Shown: piece after piece, positions 35,430 to 45,605 of the stretch
How positions within the stretch are numbered: position 1 is the stretch's first letter
Layout: the number at the start of each line of letters is the position of its first letter
DNA from: Vicia villosa
Taxonomy: Eukaryota > Streptophyta > Magnoliopsida > Fabales > Fabaceae
Assembly: GCF_029867415.1 (NCBI RefSeq)
Contig: NW_026705173.1
Coordinates: 868,001-932,000 of the forward strand
Length of the DNA: 64,000 nucleotides
Reading direction: 5' to 3'
Translations under genes and position numbers: made by a program
Notes under the pieces: generated by a model
Databases searched by the model: none
What the model was told of the DNA's origin: nothing
The model's input: only the letters and a program-made list of their open reading frames with translations

Positions 35430-36389
35430 CAAGTGCTATCCTTCATAAAATTCACACCAAAGCAACTCTATTCCTTGCTTTCTCTTTCTCTTCTCATGCT
35501 TATGGTTTTTCAAAGTTCTTTGGCAAGAAGAATTGTTTTCTTCAAACCAGAGCTTCTCTTTGGAAAGTAAGCATTCTAACATCTCAAGAGGGCTCATTTG
35601 AGGTGATCCAAGCACCTGGATCACTTCTATAGGTGGAGGAACACCATTGTTGCTTTCACTTTGGAGTTGTTGCAGTTGGAGGTCCATAGAGCAATTCAGA
35701 AGGTTTCAAACAAAGCCAAGCATCCAGACACGTTCCTTAGGGCATAATGAAGCTGTTCAGATGGCTGCAACTCATCTGTAACTGAAGATTCATCATCCTC
35801 CATGTTCACTTGAAGCTCAAATCGAAGGTGTCGGGTAGAGCAATTCAGAAGGATTGAAGCCACAATAAGCATTCAGTTAGCATCATTGAGTCCAAAGGAA
35901 GCTTTTAGGATCACTCACACAAGCCCAGGTGTTCCTCATTATCCTCACGACCTCCATTTTCAGAGGTATTTTTTCAAACTCCAACCCACTTATTTGAGTA
36001 TTCTTTCTCATATAGCTCGATACTATCTTGTTCAGCATCATCAGAGGATTGAAAACCCTCTATCATCATTCATTTATTCATCTTGTTTGTCATTTAATTT
36101 TAAATTTAGGGTTTATGTGTTCTTCGTGTTCATACTGAAATTAGTTAGTTACACTTAGAATAAATGAATTTTGAACCCATGATCATGTTCCTCGTCCAAA
36201 AACGAGCAAAATTGATGTTTACATCATACCATTTGGTTGAGAAACCAGAGAGTTAGAATTTTGAATTCTCACAACCTCAAGGAGGAAGACGACCATGGCT
36301 ATGGCGCGCAATTTTCAAATCTCTGGGAAACGTTTATTTTATTTTTAATGGTAGGCGTTTCTTAAACGAATGAATAATTTGCCCTAGTG

Positions 36390-36608
36390 GCCTCACATGC
36401 GCTCTTAGTCTCCTCATGCCTCAAGTATGGGGTTCGAATCCCCCTCACCCCAGACTTTTTGATCCTTTTATTTTTTTAGATTCTCTGACTTGTTTTAAAA
36501 CAAAACCAAATGCGCGCGTGTTATAGTCACCACCTGGCGTTTGCCCCAGTGGTGTTATTTTGAGTGTGTGACTATAAGGGCGTGAGTTCAAGCCTTGCTA
36601 GGACCAAA
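36390..36608 (+). other. Two tRNA-like modules in the Ogre LTR
   Basis: The first (about 36390-36460) has A-box-like TTGCCCTAGTGG and a perfect B-box GGTTCGAATCC. The second (about 36541-36608) has TTGCCCCAGTGG and AGTTCAAGCCT followed by AGGACCA. The arms do not fold into clean cloverleaves. Equivalent modules lie at 62582-62805 (minus) in the partner LTR. Confidence 0.55.
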
Positions 36609-37561
36609 ACCTAATTTTTTATCACTTTTCTCACTTAATTTCTTCACAACTTTAACCAATTATTTCACCTATCAAAATAAGTCATTTTCACTTCATTTTT
36701 CACACACTTTTTGATTAATATATATACTTCATGAATAAATCAAAAAATCACAAAAATATTATTTATTTTGTACATTTTTATTAGGTTGAAAATGATGTTG
36801 TTTTAATGTTTAAAATATGTTTTAATATATATTTTCATATAACTTTTCAAAAACCTAATACTTCATAAATATTTTGTGATAAAACCCTAAGCCATTTAGG
36901 TCTCAATTAGGTTTAGATTTCATCTTTACCCTAATTAAGTTGACTTTTGTCAAAATTCAAAACTGTTTTCATATTTCAAAATAAACAGACGATCAAGGTT
37001 GTCAAACGATAGAACCTCGCATCATTTTCAACTGTTTTCATAAACAGTAAATCATTTTTCATTGGGCCTCTATTAGAGTGTAATACCCAACACCTTTTTC
37101 TTTTCATAGTTTGTTTTCAAAAACTGTATTTACAAAATTTTCTTTCTATTTTCAAAACATTCTTCTAGTATTTGAAGGGCATTATTCCCGGTGAAACTCT
37201 TCAGATACCTATGGACCTTTGTCCATCCTCACTTCTTCTGTTTTCAAAACTTTTAACTGTTTATCATAAATATTCAACTGTTATCAATAAATAAACCAAA
37301 AAAATTGTTGGTAAGGCTTTGTACATACATCTTCAAAGGCCTCCACTCCATCCAGGTTAGGCTTTACAAGCTTTCAATTTACATTCTTTATTTAAATTAC
37401 TGTCAAATATAGAACTGTTTATATACTGTTTAGAACTACGTTTGAGTATAAACCCTAGGACAGTTAAACTATATATATTATAGGAATATGGCCTAGGATT
37501 GAGAATGTCTTCCCGATGAAGGCTCTTTCCTAATTAGAGATCTGTAGTTCAAACCCCCAAG

Positions 37562-37705
37562 ATGAATTATTCCCGGTGAAACATCTTGGCAAAAGCCTTA
37601 GAACCCAAAATAGGACACATCCACCCAAAGAGGAATTATTCCCGGTGAAACATCTTGGCAAAAGCCTTAGAACCCAAAATAGGACACATCCACCCAAAGA
37701 GGAAT
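37562..37705 (+). repeat. 71-bp tandem duplication in LTR
   Basis: The unit GGTGAAACATCTTGGCAAAAG...CCAAAGAGGAATTATTCCC is present twice head to tail, identical by eye. The minus-strand LTRs (51530-51630 and 61570-61670) have a single version. Confidence 0.9.
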
Positions 37706-38184
37706 TATTCCCGGTGAAACCTCTTACCCATTTGCTTAAAGCCAAAATAAGTTCAAAACCACATAGCTTTCTCTTATGCTATAACAAGGACCCTCGATGA
37801 CCCTCGATTAGCCTCCTCTTGGGCTTTGTACAAGGACCCACAGGCTTCTTAAAAGCAATTCCAGCTTCCTCTTGAGCTTGTATACAAGGACCCATCAGGT
37901 TTCTTATAAACATAGGAACAGGTCTTTAGTTACCTTTTAGCCTATCCTGGTGAGTTTCTTCCACTTTAAACCAGACTTTAAACAAGCCAAGTTTGTGTCA
38001 ATCTCATATTGAGTACACTTTTTGGAATGAGAGACATGGACAGTCTCTGTCACCCTTATCTTCATCAATCTTCCTTAGCAGAGTCTAGGATCCATATTTG
38101 CTTATCCTCAATCAGTGTCAGCCTCAATCTTGGGCTTTAAACAAGAAGTCTCATCTAGATAATCTTTCTGCCATTTTTTAACAA

Positions 38185-38560
38185 AAACCACTGGAAAGGG
38201 TTAGCCTCCACAAATTCCTTCATTTTAACAAAAACCCTGGAAAGGGTTAGCCTCCAATCATTCCTTCATTTTAACAAAAAAAACCCCTGGAAAGGGTCAG
38301 CCTCCAAAATCACTCCTCCAAATCCAAAGATTCATTCTTTCAAAGAGATAAATTCCCCAAAAGGAGTCAAAACGCCTGGAAAGGGTCAGCCTCCAATCAT
38401 TCCTTCATTTTAACAAAAAACCCCTGGAAAGGGTTAGCCTCCACAAATTCCTTCATTTTAACAAAAACCCCTGGAAAGGGTTAGCCTCCAAAAATCTAGT
38501 CTTTTAATAGACAATTTCTCCAGCTGAGTCAAAATCCCTGGAAAGGGTTAGCTTCCAAAA
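38185..38560 (+). repeat. Seven units of 'CCCTGGAAAGGGTTAGCCTCCA'-type repeat
   Basis: Copies start near 38190, 38231, 38284, 38371, 38423, 38468 and 38532, spaced 40-85 bp. Each holds a small CCC/GGG hairpin, and many are followed by TTCCTTCATTTTAACAAAAA. The minus-strand LTRs carry the same array with different copy numbers (50610-51060 and 60830-61100). Confidence 0.9.
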
Positions 38561-38639
38561 AAAACATAAAAATAAAACAGTTTGTTAAAACCTCTAGCAG
38601 AATAAAACTCCCCTAGTGAGTCCTTTGTCATTAAGTAGC

Positions 38640-39190
38640 CACAACCTTGGGCTTTGTACAAGGCAGATAAACCATATTTCCCTGTGTCAAAGATTCCTAA
38701 TCTCAAGGATCTTTTCCCCATAGAGTCTTCCATACTCAGTTTCTTTAAGAGTCCGCCACAACCTTAGGCTTTGTACAAGGCAGAAAATAATCTTTCCCTA
38801 GCTAGAGTAGCCACAACCTTGGGCTTCATACAAGGCACAAATTAATAATTTCCACAGTAAAGAGTCAGCCACAACCTTGGGCTTTGTACAAGGCACACAA
38901 ATAGAGTCATCCATAGTCTTAAAAAACTCAGTTTCCTCAGCAACCAGCTACAACCTTGGGCTTTGTACAAGGCACACAAAAATAGAGTCTCCCTAAAAAG
39001 AGTCAGCCACAATTCTGGGCTTTATACAGAACACCAAATAAAATCCATCAAATAAACACTCTCCAGTCAGAGTCAGCCTCAATTCTGGGCTTTGTACAGA
39101 ACACAAAAACCTTAGTTTAAATTCTCTGCAGTAGAGTTTTTCTCCCAGAGTCAATAAATCAATCAAAAACCTCAAGCTCGGGCCTCATGC
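38640..39190 (+). repeat. Hairpin array 'CAACCTTGGGCTTTGTACAAGG'
   Basis: Eight or so units with constant centre GGGCTT(T/C)(G/A)TACA and arms that vary in step: CCTTG/CAAGG (38645, 38816, 38875, 38953), TTCTG/CAGAA (39013, 39084), and a diverged unit at 39175. Related units outside the block are TCTTG/CAAGA (38127) and CCTTG/CAAGG (39576). Found again in the minus-strand LTRs at about 49970-50540 and 60185-60760. Confidence 0.88.
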
Positions 39191-40152
39191 AAGCCAGCTA
39201 AAAAATCAAATCTTTCAAATAATAGATAGACATAGCTCATCTTCATAGGTAGATATTTCTCTTATCTCACCACAAGCAATCATCATTTCAAACAAATCAT
39301 CATTTCAAATTTTCTCCCATTTAGGACACTAAAAGGCATGCTCTGGCAACACACCCAGACTTGTACGACCATTTCCCTAATTTGGTTGAGAATCTTTCAT
39401 TTTAGAGGCACGATGGCTGTCTTACTTGATCAACCAAGTAGACTCCCCTCTTAATGAAACCTTTTTTAGCTTTTCTGTCACTTTTAAAATGTTTGTGGTG
39501 GAATAGTAGAAATACCTCTATGTAAAGATGATTTCGTGTCTCTTTATTGTAAACAGAGATTTAATTCAAAGCTTCAACCTTGAGCTTTAAGCAAGGCACC
39601 AAAAAATCATTTAAAATCCCTAATTAGTTCCCCGAACTACATTAAGCTCTGACTTCCATTAGGGATATGTAGGCATGAGGTTCACAAGGAATCTCAGCGA
39701 GCTAATAAAATACCAAAAATAGTCTGTTTGTCTGTTTGTCTATTTGTCTGTCTTTTCAAATCAATTCAATTTTCTCTCCTAACACAAAGGAGAAACTTTC
39801 CCAATCATTAGCAGTAAACACAATCACAATGACACAGAGAAGGTTCCCGTAAAGTACTACGGATATGTAGGGTACTTAAACTCTTCCCTATGTATAACCG
39901 ACCCCCCGAACTCCAGAATTTCTAGTCTAGGTGAAATCCCCACACTTAGCAAACTCCTAGGGTTAATTTGAAATCTTTTTCCCCTCTCCTACTCGTTAGG
40001 ACAATTAAAAAGTTCGTGTGATATCGTAGGAAGAACTGAAACAAAATTCATCCCTCCCCGGGCGCATTCTCCTTCCAAATTTCGCGTGAAGGGTCTAGCG
40101 TGCCGTCATCCCAAGTGAAACGGGGAGGTAAAAAAACGACACCACAGAAAAA

Positions 40153-40170
40153 TGGCCACTCTGCTGGGGA
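40153..40170 (+). other. Primer-binding site, Ogre (tRNA-Arg) type
   Basis: TGGCCACTCTGCTGGGGA, six bases after the LTR end. It differs by one base from TGGCGACTCTGCTGGGGA in the minus-strand element. Ogre elements are known to use tRNA-Arg, whose 3' end this complements. Confidence 0.88.
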
Positions 40171-40448
40171 TATAAGTGTTAAAAACCTTGATTTTTCATC
40201 CAAACCAATGGTTGACCTGTTGCTGGTCCAGCCCCAATGAGGAATTAGGGATGCCAAATTCCCCCTCAAACAAGAGAGGTCCTGCCTAACCTCTGTGTCA
40301 TTTCATGTGTTTGCTGCATTTATACTTGTTTATTTTATTTATTCTGTATCGGGAAAGGGCTTGATTCCCCCTTGTGGCGAGAAATCCTCTACCCGGATTT
40401 GAGTGCAACATAAGATAGGATGGAGGATGTCTTCTCGGTGAAGGCCCT

Positions 40449-40769
40449 CTAATCTTGGTTTCCAAATCTACTCCTGGGATTCGCCTGGCTGGTTGTGATT
40501 AACTGCGCCAATGCATTCTGAGACTGATTTGTACCAGGAGGACCTAGAAACACATTAACCCCTCTTAAAGCCTTTTTAGGACGTAAAGCGGTGATTACGG
40601 AAGTAATTGTAACGCAGATACTACACTCAGAGAAAACTCTCTTATAGATACCAATCAACGTATCTTTAAGGGTGAGCAAAAACTCTGAAACTCCTAGAAC
40701 CCGTTCTACAGGCACAAAAATCCTTATCCTTAGTTTACCATTGGGGCGAGGTTTGCGTTGTAACTTCAT
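40449..40769 (-). CDS. Conserved antisense open frame in the Ogre leader
   Basis: A frame of 106 codons on the strand opposite to the element, between PBS and ORF1. It starts at ATG 40769 (a GTG two codons earlier is also open) and ends TAG at 40449. The product is basic (starts MKLQRKPRPNGK) with a middle hydrophobic and Ser/Thr-rich part (SECSICVTITSVITALRPKK). I do not recognise the family. The minus-strand Ogre has the counterpart at 58617-58938. Over the first 66 codons I count 11 substitutions, 8 of them silent, although the counterpart then has a one-base insertion. After that point differences are mostly replacing. Whether it is translated is unknown. Confidence 0.45.
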   Translation of the reverse strand: MKLQRKPRPNGKLRIRIFVPVERVLGVSEFLLTLKDTLIGIYKRVFSECSICVTITSVITALRPKKALRGVNVFLGPPGTNQSQNALAQLITTSQANPRSRFGNQD

Positions 40770-40912
40770 GACCACTATACCCTTCTACGCCATGTTTGTT
40801 TAAAATCTCTTGTGTGTGCATTCATGCATCCATTCATTCATTCATCATAATAATTAAAACAAAAAAGAGTCTTTTTCGAGTCGTTTTTCAAGGAAACTAA
40901 ATAACGAACGTT

Positions 40913-42391
40913 TTGAACTTCATAGAAAGAGAGAAACGGAGAAAGGACTTAAGGATCTATACCATGGATTACGGAAGAAAGAGAGCTAGGAAATACACCT
41001 TCAAGATTCCTAAGGTCGGGGAATTGGAAAAGCTCGGAAAACGGGTGGTCAACCCCCAGGCTTTCAAGGAAAAGTATGGAAAACTTTTGCCTCTTCTCAA
41101 CACTAACGTTGTGGATGGGATCCTTCCCACATTGGTACAGTTTTACGATCCAACGTATCACTGCTTTACCTTTCCGGATTATCAACTCATGCCTACGTTG
41201 GAGGAGTACTCTCGTCTGATTGGAATACCCGTGTACGCGCAAGATCTGTACTCTGGTTTGGAAAAGAATCCTGACGACATTATCATTGCTGCAACGACTC
41301 CTTTGAACGTAGTCGACGTCAGAACTCATATGGTGAGTAGGGGGGGAATTCAAGGATTACCTTCCAAGTTCTTGTTGGATCAAGCTCGGTACTTCGTCAG
41401 CATCCAAGATATGAGTGCATTTGAAGAAATCTTGGCATTGCTTATCTACGGATTGTTTTTGTTTCCAAACATTAACGATTTCATCGACATTAACGCAATT
41501 AAGATCTTCTTGATTGGAAATCTAGTTCCAACCTTGCTTGCGGATGCTTATCACTTTGTGCACTCAAGAAACCTGCAGCGAGGAGGATTAATCACATGTT
41601 GCGTACCGTTGTTATACGAATGGTTCTTCTCGCACCTACCAAAGTCTAGCACTTTCTGGAACATGAGGGATGGCCTTTACTGGTCACAGAAAGTCATGTC
41701 TCTCACTCATACAGATATTGATTGGTGTAGTCCTGACAATGACGAAACCAAGATCATCTTTAGTTGTGGAAGTTATCCCAACATACCCCTTATTGGAACT
41801 AAGGGAGGAATCAGCTATAATCTAGCTTTAGCCCGTCGTCAATATGGCTATCCCATGAAAAACATTCCAAGTAGTATTCAATTGGAGGGTATGTTCTTCA
41901 AGAACATCGATGATCATGGTAACATGCTGAAGAAGGAAATTGTCCAAGCCTGGCGTCTTGTTCACACAAAAGGGAGAAGATTGTTAGGAAAACATCTTTG
42001 CATCTCCCTGGATCGTTACCTCCAATGGGTACGCATCAGAGCATTCAAGCTCAGGATGCCATATCAACATCAAGAACCTATTCCCCTAAGGGAACCAATT
42101 TACCTTTTCTCCACTGATGTTGAAAAACTGCAAGCGGCATTAAACAAGTTATGCCAAGAAAGGAATGCTTGGAAGAACAAGTATCGAATCGTCAACAAGG
42201 AAAATGTTGAGATTCAAAACATCCTAAGAAGGAAGGATGAGTTACTTGAAGTACTCGATCGACAAGTGACACAATCATCACTTTCTCATCATATCCCTCC
42301 TGCTTCCTGGATCATCGATCAGCTCACGTCAGAGAACGCTCAGCTCAAGAAAATGTTAGAACATGAAGTCGGCTCTTCATCAAAGTTTTAG
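40913..42391 (+). CDS. Ogre ORF1 protein, intact (492 aa)
   Basis: Long uninterrupted frame between the leader and the (deleted) gag. Ogre elements carry such an extra ORF1 upstream of gag; its function is not known. The N-terminal third has a basic start (MNFIEREKRRKDLRIYTMDY), then a globular part with LPTLVQFYDPTYHCFTFPDY, LEEYSRLIGIPV and a segment around residues 150-340 with FEEILALLIYGLFLFP. This layout resembles plant mobile domain (PMD) proteins; that link is inferred by eye. The last 80 residues (EKLQAALNKLCQERNAWKNK... to the end) look like a coiled coil. The counterpart at 58470-56983 is closely similar (roughly 94%) but has one stop codon. Intactness over 492 codons suggests relatively recent activity of this copy. 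Confidence 0.85.
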   Translation: MNFIEREKRRKDLRIYTMDYGRKRARKYTFKIPKVGELEKLGKRVVNPQAFKEKYGKLLPLLNTNVVDGILPTLVQFYDPTYHCFTFPDYQLMPTLEEYSRLIGIPVYAQDLYSGLEKNPDDIIIAATTPLNVVDVRTHMVSRGGIQGLPSKFLLDQARYFVSIQDMSAFEEILALLIYGLFLFPNINDFIDINAIKIFLIGNLVPTLLADAYHFVHSRNLQRGGLITCCVPLLYEWFFSHLPKSSTFWNMRDGLYWSQKVMSLTHTDIDWCSPDNDETKIIFSCGSYPNIPLIGTKGGISYNLALARRQYGYPMKNIPSSIQLEGMFFKNIDDHGNMLKKEIVQAWRLVHTKGRRLLGKHLCISLDRYLQWVRIRAFKLRMPYQHQEPIPLREPIYLFSTDVEKLQAALNKLCQERNAWKNKYRIVNKENVEIQNILRRKDELLEVLDRQVTQSSLSHHIPPASWIIDQLTSENAQLKKMLEHEVGSSSKF

Positions 42392-42649
42392 AGTCCTTTC
42401 TCTCAGTTTCTCTGTATTTCCCTTTTCAAAGTGTGTAAAAACGGAGTTTTCGCTTAATTAATAAAAGTTTGATGTTTCATAACGTAATTATGGTTCTTCC
42501 TTGAAAAATTATAACTTAATTACACATCATGCATCGCTTTATTTGTACGCACTGACACGATAATTGTCGCGGATCTAATAGTCATTTTCCTTTCTCCAGA
42601 AAGAGAGGAGGAGAAGGAGGTGAACAAAGGCATTCAAGCTGTCTCACCT

Positions 42650-44404
42650 GACGAAGGACCTGAGATAGGATCCCAGTGGGGCTTGATCTTTGACGGAGCT
42701 GTCAATACTTATGGATGAGGAATTGGGGCAATCATTGTTACACCTCAGGGTACCCATATTCCATTTACCGCCAGATTAACTTTCAAATGCACAAACAATG
42801 AGGCCAAATATGAAGCATGCATCATGGGTCTCGAAGAGGACGTGGATCTAAGAATCAAACACTTGGATGTATACGGAGATTCTGCTTTGGTCATCAATCA
42901 AATCAAAGGAGAATGGGAAACACGCCAACCAGGGCTAATCCCTTACAAAGACTACGCGAGAAGATTATTACCATTCTTCGACAGGGTAGATTTTCATCAC
43001 ATTCCTCATGAAGAAAATAACTTGGCTGATGCATTAGCCACACTCTCTTTCATTATTAGGATAAATCATTGGAATGACATTCCTCAGATCGATGTTATGC
43101 GCCTGGATAGGCCCGCTCTTGTTTTCACAGTAGAAGCAACCATAGATAACAAACCGTGGTATCATGACATTAAGAACTTTCTTCAAAGGAAAGAGTATCC
43201 TCTTGGGGCATCAAAAAAAGATAGAAAGACTTTGAGAAGGTTGGCTGGCAGATTCTTCCTGGATGAAGATGTTTTGTACAAGAGAAATTTCGACATGGTT
43301 CTGCTCAGATGCGTTGACAAGAAAGAAGCAGAAATACTCATGAGAGAAATACATGAAGGTTCCTTTGGTACTCATACCAATGGACACACCATGACAAGGA
43401 AAATACTGAGAGCAGGATATTATTGGCTGACGATGGAGTCAGATTGCTACTAGTATGCAAAGAGGTGTCACAAATGCCAGATCTACGCCGATAAAATTCA
43501 CGTGCCACCATCTCTTCTCAAGATACTCTCTTCCCCTTGGCCTTTCTCCATGTGGGGAATCGACATGATTGGAATGATCGAGCCGAAAGTGTCCAACGGA
43601 CATCGCTTCATCTTGGTAGCCATAGACTATTTCACCAAGTGGGTCGAAGCAGCTTCGTATGCAAACGTCACAAGACAAGTTGTCGTCAGGTTTATCAAGA
43701 ATCACATCATATGTCGCTACGGCATTCCTAGCAGTATAATCACTGACAATGGGTCAAATTTGAATAACAAAATGATGAAGGAGCTTTGTGAAGAATTCAA
43801 GATCGAACATCATAACTCATCTCCTTACAAACCAAAGATGAATGGAGCTGTAGAAGCAGCTAACAAAAACATCAAGAAAATCAATCAGAAGATGGTCATC
43901 ACTTACAAAGATTGGCATGAAATGCTCCCATTTGCTCTTCATGGTTACCGTACATCTGTACGTACTTCGACTGGAGCAACTCCTTTCTCCCTTGTATATG
44001 GCATGGAGGCAGTCCTACCTATAGAGGTTGAGATTCCATCAATGAGAGTCTTGATGGAGGCAAAATTAACAGAAGCCGAGTGGTGTCAAAGCAGATTCGA
44101 TGAATTGAACTTAATCGAAGAAAAGCGCATGACAGCTTTATGCCACAGACATCTATATCAACAAAGAATGAAGAAAGCTTTCGACAAAAAGGTCCGACCT
44201 CGCACAATCAAAGAAGGCAACCTTATACTCAAAAAGATTCAATATATTCTCACTGATTCGAGAGGGAAATGGACTCCCAATTATGACGGCCCATACGTGG
44301 TCAAGAGAGCTTTTTCAGGAGGAGCCTTAATACTCACAACTATGGATGGGGAAGAATTCACCCGTCTTGTGAACGTCGACGCAGTCAAGAAATACTTCGC
44401 CTAA
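42650..44404 (+). pseudogene. Plant-type RNase H and integrase, nearly intact
   Basis: One frame with just two stops: TGA at 42716 and TAG at 43451. The plant-type (second) RNase H shows GSQWGLIFDGAVN, NEAKYEACIMGLEED, ALVINQIKGEWETRQPG and HEENNLADALATLSF. It is followed by the zinc-finger domain (HEGSFGTHTNGHTM ... CHKCQ) and the integrase core with all catalytic residues: WGIDMIG, ITDNGSN and NGAVEAANKN. The C-terminal part ends VDAVKKYFA. The double RNase H is a mark of the Tat/Ogre lineage; here only the second is left. There is no start of its own, so expression would need the deleted gag-pol reading or an internal start. Confidence 0.9.
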
Positions 44405-44424
44405 ATAAATAAAGGAACAGCTCG

Positions 44425-44572
44425 CTAAGTTGAAAACTCGCAAAGAGCAACTTAGGCAAAAAAGAGCGTCTCGGTGAATCGAAAACCCGAAAGGGCGATT
44501 CAGGCAAAAGTTAGAGACATAAAAAATAATAATCAATCCCGGTAGACTTAAAACCTGAAAGGGGTAGTTTAC
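44425..44572 (+). other. Three tandem stem-loops after integrase (second copy)
   Basis: Hairpins at 44425-44455 (CTAAGTTG/CAACTTAG, inner CTC/GAG), 44475-44502 (TGAATCG/CGATTCA, inner CCC/GGG, GAAA loop) and 44542-44572 (GTAGACT/AGTTTAC with one G-T pair, inner CCT/GGG, GAAA loop). Each is followed by GCAAAA. The plan matches 16625-16767, but the stem sequences differ by paired changes. Confidence 0.78.
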
Positions 44573-45605
44573 GCAAAAGTTAGGGATAAATGGCAAGTAA
44601 CTGTGTTCAGGACAAACTTGATCATTCGAAATCCATAGCGGAGTGTTCATCATCAGTAGGTCATCTTTTACGAAGCACGCATGCAGCGCAATTCAGAGTG
44701 GAAGGGAAAGATAACGGTCGTCACGTTTCATCGTAGCTCTTTTCCTAAAAAATTACCAATTTCCAACTTTGTAAATACTCCATGGGATCAAGCATTTGGC
44801 TGGTTACCATTCCATAAATAATAATTTGAGTCTTGTGCCTTTTCTTTGCAATCGAGTCTTATTCAGTTTCTTAAAATGCGTTTTATGTTTAAACAATCAT
44901 TTTCTTGAAACAAAATGTTTTCATAAAATAAAATTAATTTACTTGCAAAAATAAAGGTGAAATTTCTTTCTAAGGTTTACATACAATAGGAAGAATGCAA
45001 ACAGTTGCTCCGAAAACGGTTGAGACTCCGGGAACCCAGATTTCCCCCATGAGATCGCTTTGCGAACATCTCCCGATGACGGATCTTCACTTCAAGTCAT
45101 ATCACTCACTTCAAAACAGCGGGCAACTGATTACCAGATATCCCCAACAAAGTGCAAAGTACAAATTGCAAGAAGAAGACATCTTCTGATCGTCCCAAGA
45201 TTCAAGTCGTATCATAGGATTTCACATCCGCGAAAATTCTATTCACATTCACTTTACGTTTTATAATTTTCATGCATACATCACATCATAATTGCATAGT
45301 TAGCATAGTTAGTGCCCAAGTCACAGAGACGTGTACCCGAGTTTCCCCTGCGAGTCGTGGAGGAACTTTCTTCTTCAAGACGACGGTTCATACACAAGGA
45401 TCTCCCCGAGCAAGTCGACGAATGGCAATCTCGTTTAAAGAGATAGTTTGTTCACTTTTGGAGTTCCCCACCCGAGATTCTCCCGTAGAGCGACACTCGA
45501 TAAGATAGTTTGTTTCGCATTTGCTTTCCTCACAGAGTCGTTGGATATCCCCAGCGGAGTCAATGGATGACAGTCTTCATCAGGAAAATAACTTTGATTC
45601 CCCGG

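Larger units (their letters stand above)
33839..40146 (+). repeat. 6308-bp Ogre LTR
   Basis: Starts TGTCATACCCTAATTTTGACC and ends AAAAAAACGACACCACA, six bases before the PBS. It contains a TATA box (35422), tRNA-like modules (36390-36608), a 71-bp tandem duplication and two hairpin arrays (38185-39190). The last 3 kb match the minus-strand LTRs at 49013-51847 and 59233-62875. Confidence 0.93.

Noticed and set aside
38185..39190. Regularly spaced repeats that look like a CRISPR array
   Set aside because: Spacing and units are irregular, the DNA is a plant LTR, and the same array recurs in other LTR copies.
40949..41353. 134-codon antisense frame opposite ORF1 (and a related frame at 58054-58296)
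   Set aside because: It is the shadow of the strongly conserved ORF1 coding strand; frames of this kind follow from codon bias of the sense gene.
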